Shown here: positions 1 through 6,425 of the stretch, one piece after another
Position numbering within the stretch: position 1 is the first letter of the stretch
How the letters are laid out: every line of letters begins with the position of its first letter
From: Candidatus Saccharibacteria bacterium UBA5152
GTDB lineage: Bacteria; Patescibacteriota; Saccharimonadia; Saccharimonadales; UBA4665
Assembly (NCBI GenBank): GCA_002413755.1
Contig: DHXQ01000036.1
Location: 60,749 to 70,388 of the forward strand
Length of the DNA stretch: 9,640 nt
Direction: 5' to 3'
Translations under genes and position numbers: made by a program
The notes under the pieces: model-generated
Told to the model about the DNA's origin: nothing
What the model saw: only the letters and a program-made list of their open reading frames with translations
Databases searched by the model: none

Positions 1-89
1 GCCCACATGGCGCGGGTGACGGCTTCGCCGCCCTCGCCAGTGAGTTTCTCAGAAGATTGGATATGGCAGTGGGTATCCACCAGATGCAT
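1..89 (-). CDS. TatD-family metal-dependent hydrolase, N-terminal fragment
   Basis: Only the first 29 complete codons are inside the window; the gene continues past the left edge. The translated start is MHLVDTHCHI followed by QSSEKLTGEGGEA. The HxH pair in the DTHCH segment is the N-terminal metal-binding signature of TatD-type amidohydrolase-fold nucleases, whose members usually begin with a hydrophobic residue pair, D-[ST]-H-[CA]-H. TatD enzymes are cytoplasmic metal-dependent DNases or related phosphoesterases. The start ATG lies 2 bp beyond the metG stop, and an AAAGGA ribosome binding site (96-101) sits just inside the metG end, so the two are very likely co-transcribed. Adjacency of metG and tatD is common in bacteria and supports the call. 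The rest of the active site cannot be checked. Confidence 0.8.
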   Translation of the reverse strand, partial: MHLVDTHCHIQSSEKLTGEGGEAVTRAMW

Positions 90-91
90 CG

Positions 92-1561
92 CTAGTCCTT
101 TGATTTCGCTTCAGCGGTTTCAGCTTCTGTGGTGTCAAACTTCGGGAACAGCGTGCCTTCAATCGGCCGGACCAGGCCGCGTTCAAAGACGGCCTTGATC
201 TTGGCGGCGGTGCTGGGCATGAATGGCGCCAGCAATTCGGCGATTTCCAGCAGCTCACCGACCTGCGTGGCGAGGACTTCGCGCAAGTGTTCTTTATCGT
301 CGGTTTTGGCGATTTCCCAGGGCTTTTCGGCGTCAATGTACTGGTTCAGTCCGCGGACCTGTTCCCAGACCTCGTCAAGCGCGCGATCGAAGTGGCAGTG
401 CTCGAGGGCCTGGCGATATTCGTTGGTGTCGTGGGTGGGTGCCGGAATCTCACCGATCGCGCTCTCCTGGTAGCGCTGAATCATCGCAGCGGTGCGCTGA
501 ACGGCGTTACCGAGCTCGTTGGCCAATTCGTTGTTGTAGGCCGTCTCTAACTTCTCCCAGCTGAAGTCGCCATCCTCGTAGGATGGGATGTGGCGCAGCA
601 AATAGTAGCGGAGCGTATCAGCGCCGTACTTATTGATCACATCAAACGGTGATAATGCGTTGCCGAGCGATTTGCTCATTTTCTTGTCGTTAACCGTTAC
701 ATAGCCGTGGACATAGAGTTTCTTGGGTAGGGCAATGCCGAGTCCGAGCAACATGCCCGGCCAAATAGCGGCGTGAAAGCGCAAGATTCCCTTGCCGATC
801 ACCTGCATGTCGGCTGGCCAAAACTTCTTGAAATCTTCGTGTTCCGGGTAGCCTAGCACGGTGATGTAGTTCATTAGCGCTTCAAACCAGACATACATGA
901 CCTGCGTCTTGTCGCCGGGCACCGGGATGCCCCAGCTGATCTTATCCTTCGGACGGGAGATGCTGATGTCTTCCAGACCTTCGCTGATGACTGACAGAAT
1001 TTCGTTACGCTTAGTCTTGGGTATGACCTGAAACTGATTCGATTCTATCGCTTTCTTGATCTCATCGTTGTAAGCACTCAGGCGGAAAAAGTAATTTTCT
1101 TCTTCGATCTTTTCGTAGGGGCGGTTGTGATCCGGGCAAATGCCGTTATTTTCCTTAACGACGGTTTCGGTGAAGAATTCTTCATCACCTGTGCAGTACC
1201 AACCGACGTAGCTTTGTTTGAAGATATCTTTTTCGAGGGCTTTCCAGATCAGTTGGGCACGCTGTTCGTGACCCTTGTCAGTGGTGCGGATGAAGCGGTC
1301 TGGGCTGACATCGAGGGCAATTACCAGGTCGCGGAATTTCTGGCTCATCTGGTCGCTAAGCTCTTGCGGCTTGAGGCCCAGCTCTTCGGCTTTTTCGGCA
1401 ATCTTACCACCGTGCTCATCGGTACCGGTGCTGAAGATAACATTCCGGCCCTGACCGCGGGCGGCGCGAGCCAGCACGTCGGCCATGACGAATTCCATGG
1501 CGTGACCGAGGTGCGGTTCACCATTTACATATGGAATAGAGGTGGTTACAAAATAATTCAT
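92..1561 (-). CDS. metG: Methionyl-tRNA synthetase, short form
   Basis: Cytoplasmic class I aminoacyl-tRNA synthetase that charges tRNA-Met with methionine using ATP. In the 489-residue product the HIGH motif is HLGH (residues 17-20), TGTDEHG lies at 45-51, and the KMSKS loop is KKMSKS (293-298). The Rossmann fold is split by a connective insertion holding a reduced metal knuckle: C123-x2-D126 and C142-x2-H145. An all-cysteine knuckle is common, and Cys/His versions are known in the family, so zinc binding is possible but not certain. The anticodon-binding helical domain fills about residues 340-470. The protein then ends with an acidic/Ala tail and has no C-terminal EMAP/Trbp111-like tRNA-binding domain, as in short MetRS forms. 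The start is supported by AGGAG (1567-1571), 5 nt upstream of the ATG. It is followed at once by the tatD gene. Confidence 0.96.
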   Translation of the reverse strand: MNYFVTTSIPYVNGEPHLGHAMEFVMADVLARAARGQGRNVIFSTGTDEHGGKIAEKAEELGLKPQELSDQMSQKFRDLVIALDVSPDRFIRTTDKGHEQRAQLIWKALEKDIFKQSYVGWYCTGDEEFFTETVVKENNGICPDHNRPYEKIEEENYFFRLSAYNDEIKKAIESNQFQVIPKTKRNEILSVISEGLEDISISRPKDKISWGIPVPGDKTQVMYVWFEALMNYITVLGYPEHEDFKKFWPADMQVIGKGILRFHAAIWPGMLLGLGIALPKKLYVHGYVTVNDKKMSKSLGNALSPFDVINKYGADTLRYYLLRHIPSYEDGDFSWEKLETAYNNELANELGNAVQRTAAMIQRYQESAIGEIPAPTHDTNEYRQALEHCHFDRALDEVWEQVRGLNQYIDAEKPWEIAKTDDKEHLREVLATQVGELLEIAELLAPFMPSTAAKIKAVFERGLVRPIEGTLFPKFDTTEAETAEAKSKD

Positions 1562-1603
1562 GAGGGCTCCTGATCTGTCTGTGGCTACAGCGAGAGGGTA
1601 TTA

Positions 1604-1655
1604 TTTATAAAAAATTACAGATTATGATGTGAAAATGATCTTCTGATGTGAAAAT
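1604..1655 (-). promoter_or_regulatory. Probable metG promoter with a repeated upstream element
   Basis: Reading the minus strand, TTCACA (1628-1633; one mismatch to TTGACA) is followed after 18 bp by TATAAA (1604-1609), giving a predicted start near 1597 and a leader of about 36 nt before the metG ATG. The -35 hexamer is part of the 12-mer ATTTTCACATCA (1625-1636), and an identical copy lies just upstream at 1644-1655, a 19 bp period. The second copy could be an activator or repressor site. Promoter placement is from hexamer matching only. Confidence 0.5.
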
Positions 1656-1692
1656 AGTAAGCCCGCAGGGGCATGCCTACGGCGCGGGTTAC
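1650..1692 (-). terminator. Possible intrinsic terminator after the NUDIX gene
   Basis: On the minus strand GTAACCCGC (1684-1692) pairs with GCGGG-C-TTAC (1657-1666), nine base pairs with one bulged C. The 17 nt loop itself holds the self-complementary GGCATGCC. The stem runs directly into TATTTTC, a short and imperfect U-tract. It lies 65 bp past the NUDIX stop and just upstream of the metG promoter, where a terminator or leader structure would make sense. The weak U-tract lowers confidence. Confidence 0.4.
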
Positions 1693-1723
1693 GGGCATCG
1701 TCATTGTCTGTAATCTTGTGATC

Positions 1724-1739
1724 ATACTAAACATAGTAT
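1724..1739. repeat. Short inverted repeat ATACTA-aaca-TAGTAT
   Basis: A perfect 6 bp inverted repeat with a 4 nt spacer lies 18 bp beyond the NUDIX stop. It includes a TATACT hexamer on the minus strand (1735-1740) that could serve as a -10 box, but no convincing -35 box is placed correctly. It could equally be an operator half-site pair or a weak hairpin. Confidence 0.25.
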
Positions 1740-1756
1740 AACACCTCTGTCGTAGC

Positions 1757-2272
1757 TTAAAATAGTGTGGAATTGGTAGGCTCAATAATCTCCGCCAGCC
1801 CGACGTGCAGATGTTCGGCCAAGCGTTCGATGAATACCGCCAGATAGCCGTAGACCTTCTCACGGGCAACCGGCAATTCCATCCATTTTGCCCGGTCATT
1901 CTCCGGAAATTCGATAGTTTTGCCAGACCGTGGCGGCCACTCCATCGTAACCATCGAGTCGCAGTGGACCTGTGTCAGGTCAATGTCACCTTCGGCTGCC
2001 CAGATATGATTTACTTTGCTGCCCTGCTTCATGTCGCCGAGGCTAATTAAATTATTACGCGGTGCCGCAATGCCGATTTCTTCGCGAAACTCACGCTCCA
2101 TAGCCTGCAGAGGCGTCTCGCCATCCTCCAACTCGCCCTTTGGTATTGACCAGACATCCTTATTTGCCCAAAACGGACCGCCGGGATGCACCAGCAGCAC
2201 TTCATAACCCGCGGCGGCCTGAGCAGCTTGAGCGGCCTTGCGATATACCAGAAGTCCGGCGGCTTGTATCAT
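1757..2272 (-). CDS. NUDIX hydrolase, COG4119-like
   Basis: Predicted cytoplasmic pyrophosphohydrolase of nucleoside-diphosphate-linked substrates; the substrate cannot be read from sequence. The 171-residue product has a complete NUDIX box GX5EX7REUXEEXGU at residues 46-68: G46, E52, R60-E61, E64-E65, G67. The flanking motifs AAGLLVYR at the N-terminus, LLVHPGGPFWANKDVWSIPKGE before the box (two overlapping pieces of a conserved block, about 26-47), and WPPRSGK then EFPENDRAKW (about 112-132) are those I associate with COG4119 NTP pyrophosphohydrolases. An Ala/Gln-rich stretch at about 13-21 is a small insertion in the first beta hairpin. The ATG is 3 bp after the stop of the HIT gene, so the pair is probably translationally coupled; the ribosome site is weak (GAAG). 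Confidence 0.9.
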   Translation of the reverse strand: MIQAAGLLVYRKAAQAAQAAAGYEVLLVHPGGPFWANKDVWSIPKGELEDGETPLQAMEREFREEIGIAAPRNNLISLGDMKQGSKVNHIWAAEGDIDLTQVHCDSMVTMEWPPRSGKTIEFPENDRAKWMELPVAREKVYGYLAVFIERLAEHLHVGLAEIIEPTNSTLF

Positions 2273-2275
2273 GGC

Positions 2276-2695
2276 TTACTTCAATAGGTCGATTACGGCG
2301 TCACGCTCCATGTCATCGAGGTCAGCGTACAGCTCTTTTTCGTATTGTTCGGCAACTTTGAAGATGTAATCCTCGTTGGAACGCGGTAATAGATGGAAGA
2401 CGATGTGGTTCAGTTTGATATCGCTCTGCGGGCGGAATGGCCGGTAGCTTTGGCGGATATCGAAGCCGTCGCCCAGCTTGCCAACCAACTTTTGCTCGAG
2501 TTCAAAGATCAGGTCAAAAATGCTCGTCAACTCGTCGTGAGTTAGATCCCAGGGCTGCTCGATGTGGCGCTTGGGCATGATCAGTAAATGGCCGGGGACC
2601 TTGTGGGGATCACTGAGCACCACCTGCGCCAGGTCATTCTGCTTCAGAACCTGTTCGTATGGATTGCAAAATGGACAGTTGGTCGGTTCAGGCAT
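2276..2695 (-). CDS. HIT-family protein with altered catalytic triad
   Basis: Histidine-triad (HIT) fold protein of 139 residues, the family of nucleotide phosphoramidase and dinucleoside polyphosphate hydrolases. Visible features are a CPFC zinc knuckle (C7, C10), the GHLLIMPKRH segment (35-44) typical of the family, the block RQSYRPFRPQS (81-91), and the C-terminal triad region LNHIVFHLLPR (95-105). Aligning HLLPR to the usual HxHxHxx end gives H97-x-V99-x-H101. The middle histidine, normally the nucleophile, is therefore valine, encoded by a clean GTC codon. The protein may be catalytically inactive, a nucleotide-binding regulator, or use altered chemistry. The start ATG is preceded by GAGGGG and a 10 nt T-rich spacer, slightly long. 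It lies 34 bp after tRNA-Leu and 3 bp before the NUDIX gene. Confidence 0.88.
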   Translation of the reverse strand: MPEPTNCPFCNPYEQVLKQNDLAQVVLSDPHKVPGHLLIMPKRHIEQPWDLTHDELTSIFDLIFELEQKLVGKLGDGFDIRQSYRPFRPQSDIKLNHIVFHLLPRSNEDYIFKVAEQYEKELYADLDDMERDAVIDLLK

Positions 2696-2729
2696 AAATA
2701 TAAAACCCCTCGATTAATACAAATCTGTG

Positions 2730-2815
2730 TGGTGGGCGAGGAGGGACTCGAACCCTCAACCCATTGCTGGGGACAGATTTTAAGTCTGTTGTGTAAACCA
2801 TTCCACCACTCGCCC
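2730..2815 (-). tRNA. tRNA-Leu (anticodon UAA)
   Basis: The 86 nt minus-strand gene folds as a class II tRNA. The acceptor stem is GGGCGAG/CTCGCCC with discriminator A and an encoded CCA (2730-2732). The anticodon stem is ACAGA/TCTGT with loop CTTAAAA, giving anticodon UAA for UUA codons. A long variable arm follows (about CCCCAGCAATGGGTT), and the T arm is GAGGG-TTCGAGT-CCCTC. The long variable arm and A73 both fit leucine. Confidence 0.96.
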
Positions 2816-2858
2816 GTTGTTTTGTCAAATTCTTGCTTTTGCAGTCGACAATAGTCCG

Positions 2859-2864
2859 ATTATA
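2859..2864 (-). promoter_or_regulatory. -10 box for tRNA-Leu
   Basis: The minus strand carries a perfect TATAAT in the context gTATAATcgg, 44 bp upstream of the tRNA-Leu 5' end. No good -35 hexamer is present 16-18 bp upstream. The tRNA-Cys gene has the same core with the same flanks (gTATAATcg), which supports both as functional. Confidence 0.45.
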
Positions 2865-2907
2865 CTACTGAACTACCCTTTTACGCCACCGTTACCCCTT
2901 GTCATCG

Positions 2908-3297
2908 ATGCTGACAATTTTACTATATTTTCATAATCCATTGGCATGTTACAAAGCGCATCGATCGACATACTATAAAGAACACTACCAGAAATACCAT
3001 GAGAAGTATTTGCTACGCGCTAAGCTACGCCACGAAGGGCTCAGGAATGCACATCGCGCCTTCATGCTTACCTACATGTCAGACAAGGCCTGTGTAATAT
3101 GCGGGGAAGTAGACATCAGAGTTCTCGAACTCGACCACCTTGATCCGAGTAAGAAAAAATTTAGCGTCTCTCAGGCTGCCGCGCGTGGTTTTAACATCGA
3201 GGATGTCGTGCTTGAAATTAAAAAGTGCCGTGTACTTTGTGCAAATTGCCACAAAAAACATACGGCACAACAAATGGGATGGTATAAAGCAATATAA
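2908..3297 (+). CDS. Small HNH endonuclease-like protein
   Basis: Plus-strand gene of about 129 codons between two minus-strand tRNAs. The C-terminal half has an HNH/zinc-ribbon layout: CVIC (residues 62-65 from this start), then VLELDH (the DH pair at 76-77), DPSKKKFSVSQAA, and CRVLCANCHKKHT, giving paired cysteines C62/C65 and C111/C114 around a beta-beta-alpha metal site. The N-terminal half is a Lys/His/Tyr/Arg-rich helix (YYKEHYQKYHEKY), probably DNA-binding. Small HNH proteins like this are common in phages and mobile loci, but I cannot name a specific activity. The start is uncertain: ATG 2908, TTG 2899 and TTG 2941 are all in frame and none has a Shine-Dalgarno site. The 5' part is much more AT-rich than the neighbours. 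The stop is 2 bp from the encoded CCA end of tRNA-Cys. Confidence 0.75.
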   Translation: MLTILLYFHNPLACYKAHRSTYYKEHYQKYHEKYLLRAKLRHEGLRNAHRAFMLTYMSDKACVICGEVDIRVLELDHLDPSKKKFSVSQAAARGFNIEDVVLEIKKCRVLCANCHKKHTAQQMGWYKAI

Positions 3298-3299
3298 AT

Positions 3300-3373
3300 T
3301 GGAGGCACCTGCCAGGGTCGAACTGGCCTACGAGGTTTTGCAAACCTCTGCGTAACCGCTCCGCCAAGGCGCC
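3300..3373 (-). tRNA. tRNA-Cys (anticodon GCA)
   Basis: The 74 nt minus-strand gene folds as a class I tRNA. The acceptor stem is GGCGCCT/AGGTGCC (one G-U pair) with discriminator U and an encoded CCA (3300-3302). The anticodon stem is GAGGT/ACCTC with loop TTGCAAA, anticodon GCA. The T arm is GCCAG-TTCGACC-CTGGC. U73 is a known cysteine identity element and agrees with the anticodon. Confidence 0.96.
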
Positions 3374-3394
3374 ATCATCTTAGTTACTCCGTCG

Positions 3395-3400
3395 ATTATA
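3395..3400 (-). promoter_or_regulatory. -10 box for tRNA-Cys
   Basis: A perfect TATAAT on the minus strand (gTATAATcgac) lies 21 bp upstream of the tRNA-Cys 5' end, which would give a leader of about 15 nt. No strong -35 box is visible at 16-18 bp. Its immediate context matches that of the tRNA-Leu -10 box. Confidence 0.45.
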
Positions 3401-3614
3401 CCTGATTCGCCCCTTAAAATCACCCGACAATAGCCAAACTGCTTGTGTCATGTAAAAAATATGACTGAAAATATATACTACACTACGTAAAGTACATCGC
3501 AGGTGAGAAACACAAAAAGATAAAACAAAGTGCAAGATTCACCTACTCGCAAACAAAACTACAAAAGCAAAAATAAATACCAACATAAAACGATAACGTA
3601 ACTGAAGGAATGCT
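3401..3614 (+). other. A-rich intergenic region with possible leader
   Basis: This stretch between the tRNA-Cys promoter and the small plus-strand frame holds no protein gene I can support. A TATACT hexamer at 3474-3479 (plus strand) could be a -10 box, but its -35 match is poor. Downstream, AGGTGA (3501-3506) and TCACCT (3539-3544) form a 6 bp inverted repeat with a 32 nt A-rich loop. The next 60 bases are strikingly poor in T on the plus strand, which would leave a transcript unstructured. It may be the 5' leader of the 32-codon frame; this is weakly supported. Confidence 0.3.
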
Positions 3615-3713
3615 ATGACTATCGAACAAATCCTGCACAAGATCGATCGGACACTCGAAGCGCGAGACAAACAGCGAAAACAAAATAGCGACGCCAGCCA
3701 CGGCCGAAACTAA
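3615..3713 (+). CDS. Small open frame, 32 codons, possible short protein
   Basis: ATG at 3615 is preceded by GAAGGA (3604-3609) with 5 nt spacing, one of the better ribosome binding sites in the window. The product is 32 residues: MTIEQILHKIDRTLEARDKQ, then a basic polar tail (RKQNSDASHGRN). The first 20 residues could form an amphipathic charged helix with I3, I6, L7, I10 and L14 on one face; there is no signal peptide or membrane segment. The TAA stop at 3711-3713 overlaps the antiparallel TAG stop (3710-3712) of the large minus-strand gene, so the two converge. I do not recognise a family. It could be a real small protein, or a chance frame in the 3' region of the opposite gene. Confidence 0.4.
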   Translation: MTIEQILHKIDRTLEARDKQRKQNSDASHGRN

Positions 3714-3725
3714 GGCTGCGGCTGG
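3677..3725 (-). terminator. Hairpin at convergent gene ends, probable terminator
   Basis: CCAGCCACGGCC (3694-3705) and GGCTGCGGCTGG (3714-3725) form a 12 bp inverted repeat with two mismatches at DNA level; in RNA from either strand one becomes a G-U pair, leaving 11 of 12 paired around an 8 nt loop. On the minus strand a U-rich stretch TATTTTGTTTT (3677-3687) starts 6 nt after the stem, which fits an imperfect intrinsic terminator for the large membrane gene. No U-tract follows on the plus strand. Both convergent stop codons fall in the loop. Confidence 0.5.
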
Positions 3726-6409
3726 TACTGTCGCGTCAGGTAGCTGCCGTATGTGGGCGTTTGCTGACATTCAAACAGTGTCTGGCAGACCGCACCGTCA
3801 AATTTAGCATAGGCTAAAAATATTGTTTGTTTGAGGCTGATGACATCATCGGATAAGTTGACGGCGAGTTTCCTGTCCGGGTAACCCAGATAATGCGTAA
3901 CTGTGTGGTCAGTGGTATAGGCCGCCGCGGCCTGGGCCGTCAGAATACCGACATCGTGGTGATCGGCATGGTCACCGTCGGCTTGGTTATCTGAACCCTG
4001 TGTCCGGATCTCATCAACCTGGTCAGTCGTCATCACACCCAGCAAGGTATCGACGAGCTGTTGTTTCGTATATGTCGAGCTCTGGTCTACTGCTGCCAGC
4101 TGCGGCAATGAATCATTAAGCAAGCCGTGCAGGCTGGTATAGCCATCACCGGCAAAGCCTTCACCGTGCAAGTTGCCGTCTGGTAAGCGCAAAAATACCA
4201 GCGAAACTTTTGGAACACCTTCTAAATAGCTCACCGTCACTTTGTTATCACCAATATATTGCTGTTCGTCGTGCCAGACATTGGCGACATCAAACATCGC
4301 GGCGTAAGCGGCCTTCGCCCCCAGTTCGCGGCCACCCCAATAATTCACGCCTTCGCCAGCATTACCGGCCGTCACATAGACAGTGCGTATGCAGCGGCCA
4401 GCCTTGATACTCATCAGCAGGTCAGGATTCATAAACAATATATCATCGTCCTCATGCGCCACAACCTGTAACGATACGCCGGAATCACAATTGGTGAGAG
4501 CTGACAGCGGAGTCAGGCTTTTGTGGACTGGCGGCTCTGGCTTTTCGGCAGCTTTGCGCTCTTTTGCCGCCTGCTCGGCGGTCTTGGTGCCATCCGGATA
4601 TACTAAAAGCAAAACATCGACACCACCGTTCTGTGGATTCGGCGCATCGATCCGTACGCGTTCGGTAGGCACTCCGTATGTACCGACCAGGCGCTGTATG
4701 CTGCAACCGCCATAGGTTGCCGTTTTTGATGGCTGGTTTGGAGTGCTGCTATCTGGGCCGGCTTCAGCTGATCCGTCTCGCACCGCCAGATAGGCAGTTG
4801 GTGTATTTTGCGGCAGTTTATACCAGGCCCTGCTGGTCAGGATATCGCGCGGCACAGTGCAGTTATCGACCGGCGCGACAGTCACAGGCTTCGCCATGGC
4901 GGCTTTCACAGGCGTCACATCCCAGTAGTTTCCGATCAAGCGCTTGACGTCGCGCCGGTCCAACTCTTCTGACACACGGGCAGTCATGTGGTTACGCGGT
5001 GACATTGCGCGCTGGCTGGCAGTATATTCCTGGACCGCATGGCTCATACCGAACGGAATGGTCGCCACGATGACCAACGCCAGTACGCCAAGTACACGCA
5101 GATCAACTCGGCGCGAGCTCCAATAGGTGGCGGCCGCGATGGTGACTGCAAACAGTGCGATTGTCAGGTAGCGGGCATCGACTGGATAATAATGGACGGT
5201 GAGCACATAGACTGCGGCCGCCACGACCGTTGCGCCGACCAGCAGGAGCGATAAGCGGTACCATTTCAGATCCCTGCCCTCGAGCTCGGCAGCCGTCCAA
5301 CGCCTTTTAAGTAGCAGTCGGGCCGCCGCATAGATACCGAGTACAAACAATCCAAAGTTGACTGCGTAGGCAGCAATGCTCGGGTCGGCCAACCGGCGGC
5401 CAAGTGCACCAGGCACGTCCCGCAGTACGATTACGCTGTGCACTGGATTTGCGCCAAAGTTTGTCAGTAACGCTCCGGTGCCAAACAGTATGGCGACGGC
5501 AATCTGCTTGAATGAAGTCAGCAACACATATGGCGAGGCCGCGTCGCCATTACTGACATTGGTAATATGTAGCCCCGTAAGTCCGAGTAATGAGACGGTT
5601 GCCGCGCCGATTGAGACGATCACGACCAGCAGCCAGCCCAGCGCCCGCAACATCTCGCTCTTTTTGCGCAAAACAATGCCATACCACAGAGCTGCAAATA
5701 AGCAGCTACCGAATGCCAATACAGCGAATAGCTTGTCACTGGCGATCAGTACCGTCAGGATCAGCCCGGTTCCAATAGCCGGCCAACTTTCGAGTTTGGG
5801 TACCCGGGAGGCAAACCATAAGACCACCAGGAAAACGATGTATTCCAAGTTTCGAGTCGTAGTCATTGCCATATTCACTGGCAACAGGGCGCCGGCATAC
5901 GGTTGCGCGGGGATGAGCAATAGGACTGACGCCAAAGCGAGGCATAGGATGCCGAGCATGTACGGTCGTTTTTCGATGCGGTGCAGTAAGTACACCAGAC
6001 TGCCGACAGTGCCGAGCACTATCAGTATGGTTGTGGCCATAAACATATTGAGGCCGGTTCCAAACAGTTGCATGACGGCGAAGACCGGCCATTTCAGCAA
6101 GAAGCTATGCGCCCCGGGGAAGGTCGCGTTGGCGAAGGTCTGACTGTTCTCAAACAGGTACGAATCGACCAGCTGGTCAGCATTCGCTCCTTGTAAAGTA
6201 GCTGATAAGACCGTCCAGACGAGCGTAGTGCAGAGTAAGACAAAGCCGCTGGCTGCCAAGAATAATTTGCCGGCAAGCGGTTTATGCAGCCAGTCGGCAA
6301 GCTTTTCCCGTGTTGTGAGTGGCAGTTTTGGAGCAGCTTTTTTAGTGGCAGACTTACGTCTAGCCTGTCGTTTCGCAGTCGTTGTGGTTGTTTTTGTGTT
6401 TTGTGCCAT
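3710..6409 (-). CDS. Polytopic membrane protein fused to PIG-L-type deacetylase
   Basis: The 899-residue product starts with a cytosolic Lys/Arg/Thr-rich tail (1-45). About 11-12 transmembrane helices span 46-455, with clear ones near 46-70, 121-143, 211-245, 256-280, 345-366, 384-407, 412-430 and 437-455. The first external loop holds acidic residues (NADQLVDSYLF, 76-86) before a helical segment HSFLLKWPVF, a layout reminiscent of GT-C glycosyltransferases that use lipid-linked sugars. A cysteine-containing linker follows (C517, C569). Residues 641-899 are a PIG-L/LmbE-type zinc deacetylase: AHEDDD (651-656), VTAGNAGEG (679-687), YWGGRELG (690-697) and the second metal motif DHADHHDVG (813-821). 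PIG-L enzymes remove N-acetyl groups from sugars. The catalytic domain should face outward. The start ATG has only a poor ribosome site; the gene lies 78 bp after the DUF5666-like gene. The deacetylase call is firm, the GT-C call tentative. Confidence 0.85.
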   Translation of the reverse strand: MAQNTKTTTTTAKRQARRKSATKKAAPKLPLTTREKLADWLHKPLAGKLFLAASGFVLLCTTLVWTVLSATLQGANADQLVDSYLFENSQTFANATFPGAHSFLLKWPVFAVMQLFGTGLNMFMATTILIVLGTVGSLVYLLHRIEKRPYMLGILCLALASVLLLIPAQPYAGALLPVNMAMTTTRNLEYIVFLVVLWFASRVPKLESWPAIGTGLILTVLIASDKLFAVLAFGSCLFAALWYGIVLRKKSEMLRALGWLLVVIVSIGAATVSLLGLTGLHITNVSNGDAASPYVLLTSFKQIAVAILFGTGALLTNFGANPVHSVIVLRDVPGALGRRLADPSIAAYAVNFGLFVLGIYAAARLLLKRRWTAAELEGRDLKWYRLSLLLVGATVVAAAVYVLTVHYYPVDARYLTIALFAVTIAAATYWSSRRVDLRVLGVLALVIVATIPFGMSHAVQEYTASQRAMSPRNHMTARVSEELDRRDVKRLIGNYWDVTPVKAAMAKPVTVAPVDNCTVPRDILTSRAWYKLPQNTPTAYLAVRDGSAEAGPDSSTPNQPSKTATYGGCSIQRLVGTYGVPTERVRIDAPNPQNGGVDVLLLVYPDGTKTAEQAAKERKAAEKPEPPVHKSLTPLSALTNCDSGVSLQVVAHEDDDILFMNPDLLMSIKAGRCIRTVYVTAGNAGEGVNYWGGRELGAKAAYAAMFDVANVWHDEQQYIGDNKVTVSYLEGVPKVSLVFLRLPDGNLHGEGFAGDGYTSLHGLLNDSLPQLAAVDQSSTYTKQQLVDTLLGVMTTDQVDEIRTQGSDNQADGDHADHHDVGILTAQAAAAYTTDHTVTHYLGYPDRKLAVNLSDDVISLKQTIFLAYAKFDGAVCQTLFECQQTPTYGSYLTRQYQPQP

Positions 6410-6425
6410 TACGGATAAAAGCGTG

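Noticed and set aside
1127..1573. A 148-codon plus-strand open frame.
   Set aside because: It lies antisense to the N-terminal half of metG, whose motifs are unmistakable.
2830..2890. A tRNA-like stretch on the minus strand (GGGTAGTTCAGTAGTATAATC) upstream of tRNA-Leu.
   Set aside because: It resembles a tRNA D-arm, but no acceptor stem, proper anticodon arm or TTCGA T-loop can be folded; the TATAAT inside it reads better as the -10 box of tRNA-Leu.
3543..3770. A 75-codon minus-strand frame with a hydrophobic C-terminus.
   Set aside because: It overlaps the end of the large gene in another frame, runs through the A-rich region, and has no ribosome site; its Phe/Cys/Val-rich end simply mirrors A-rich DNA.
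5376..6143. A 255-codon plus-strand open frame.
   Set aside because: It is fully antisense to the membrane half of the large gene, has no recognisable domain, and its composition is that of a shadow of hydrophobic codons.
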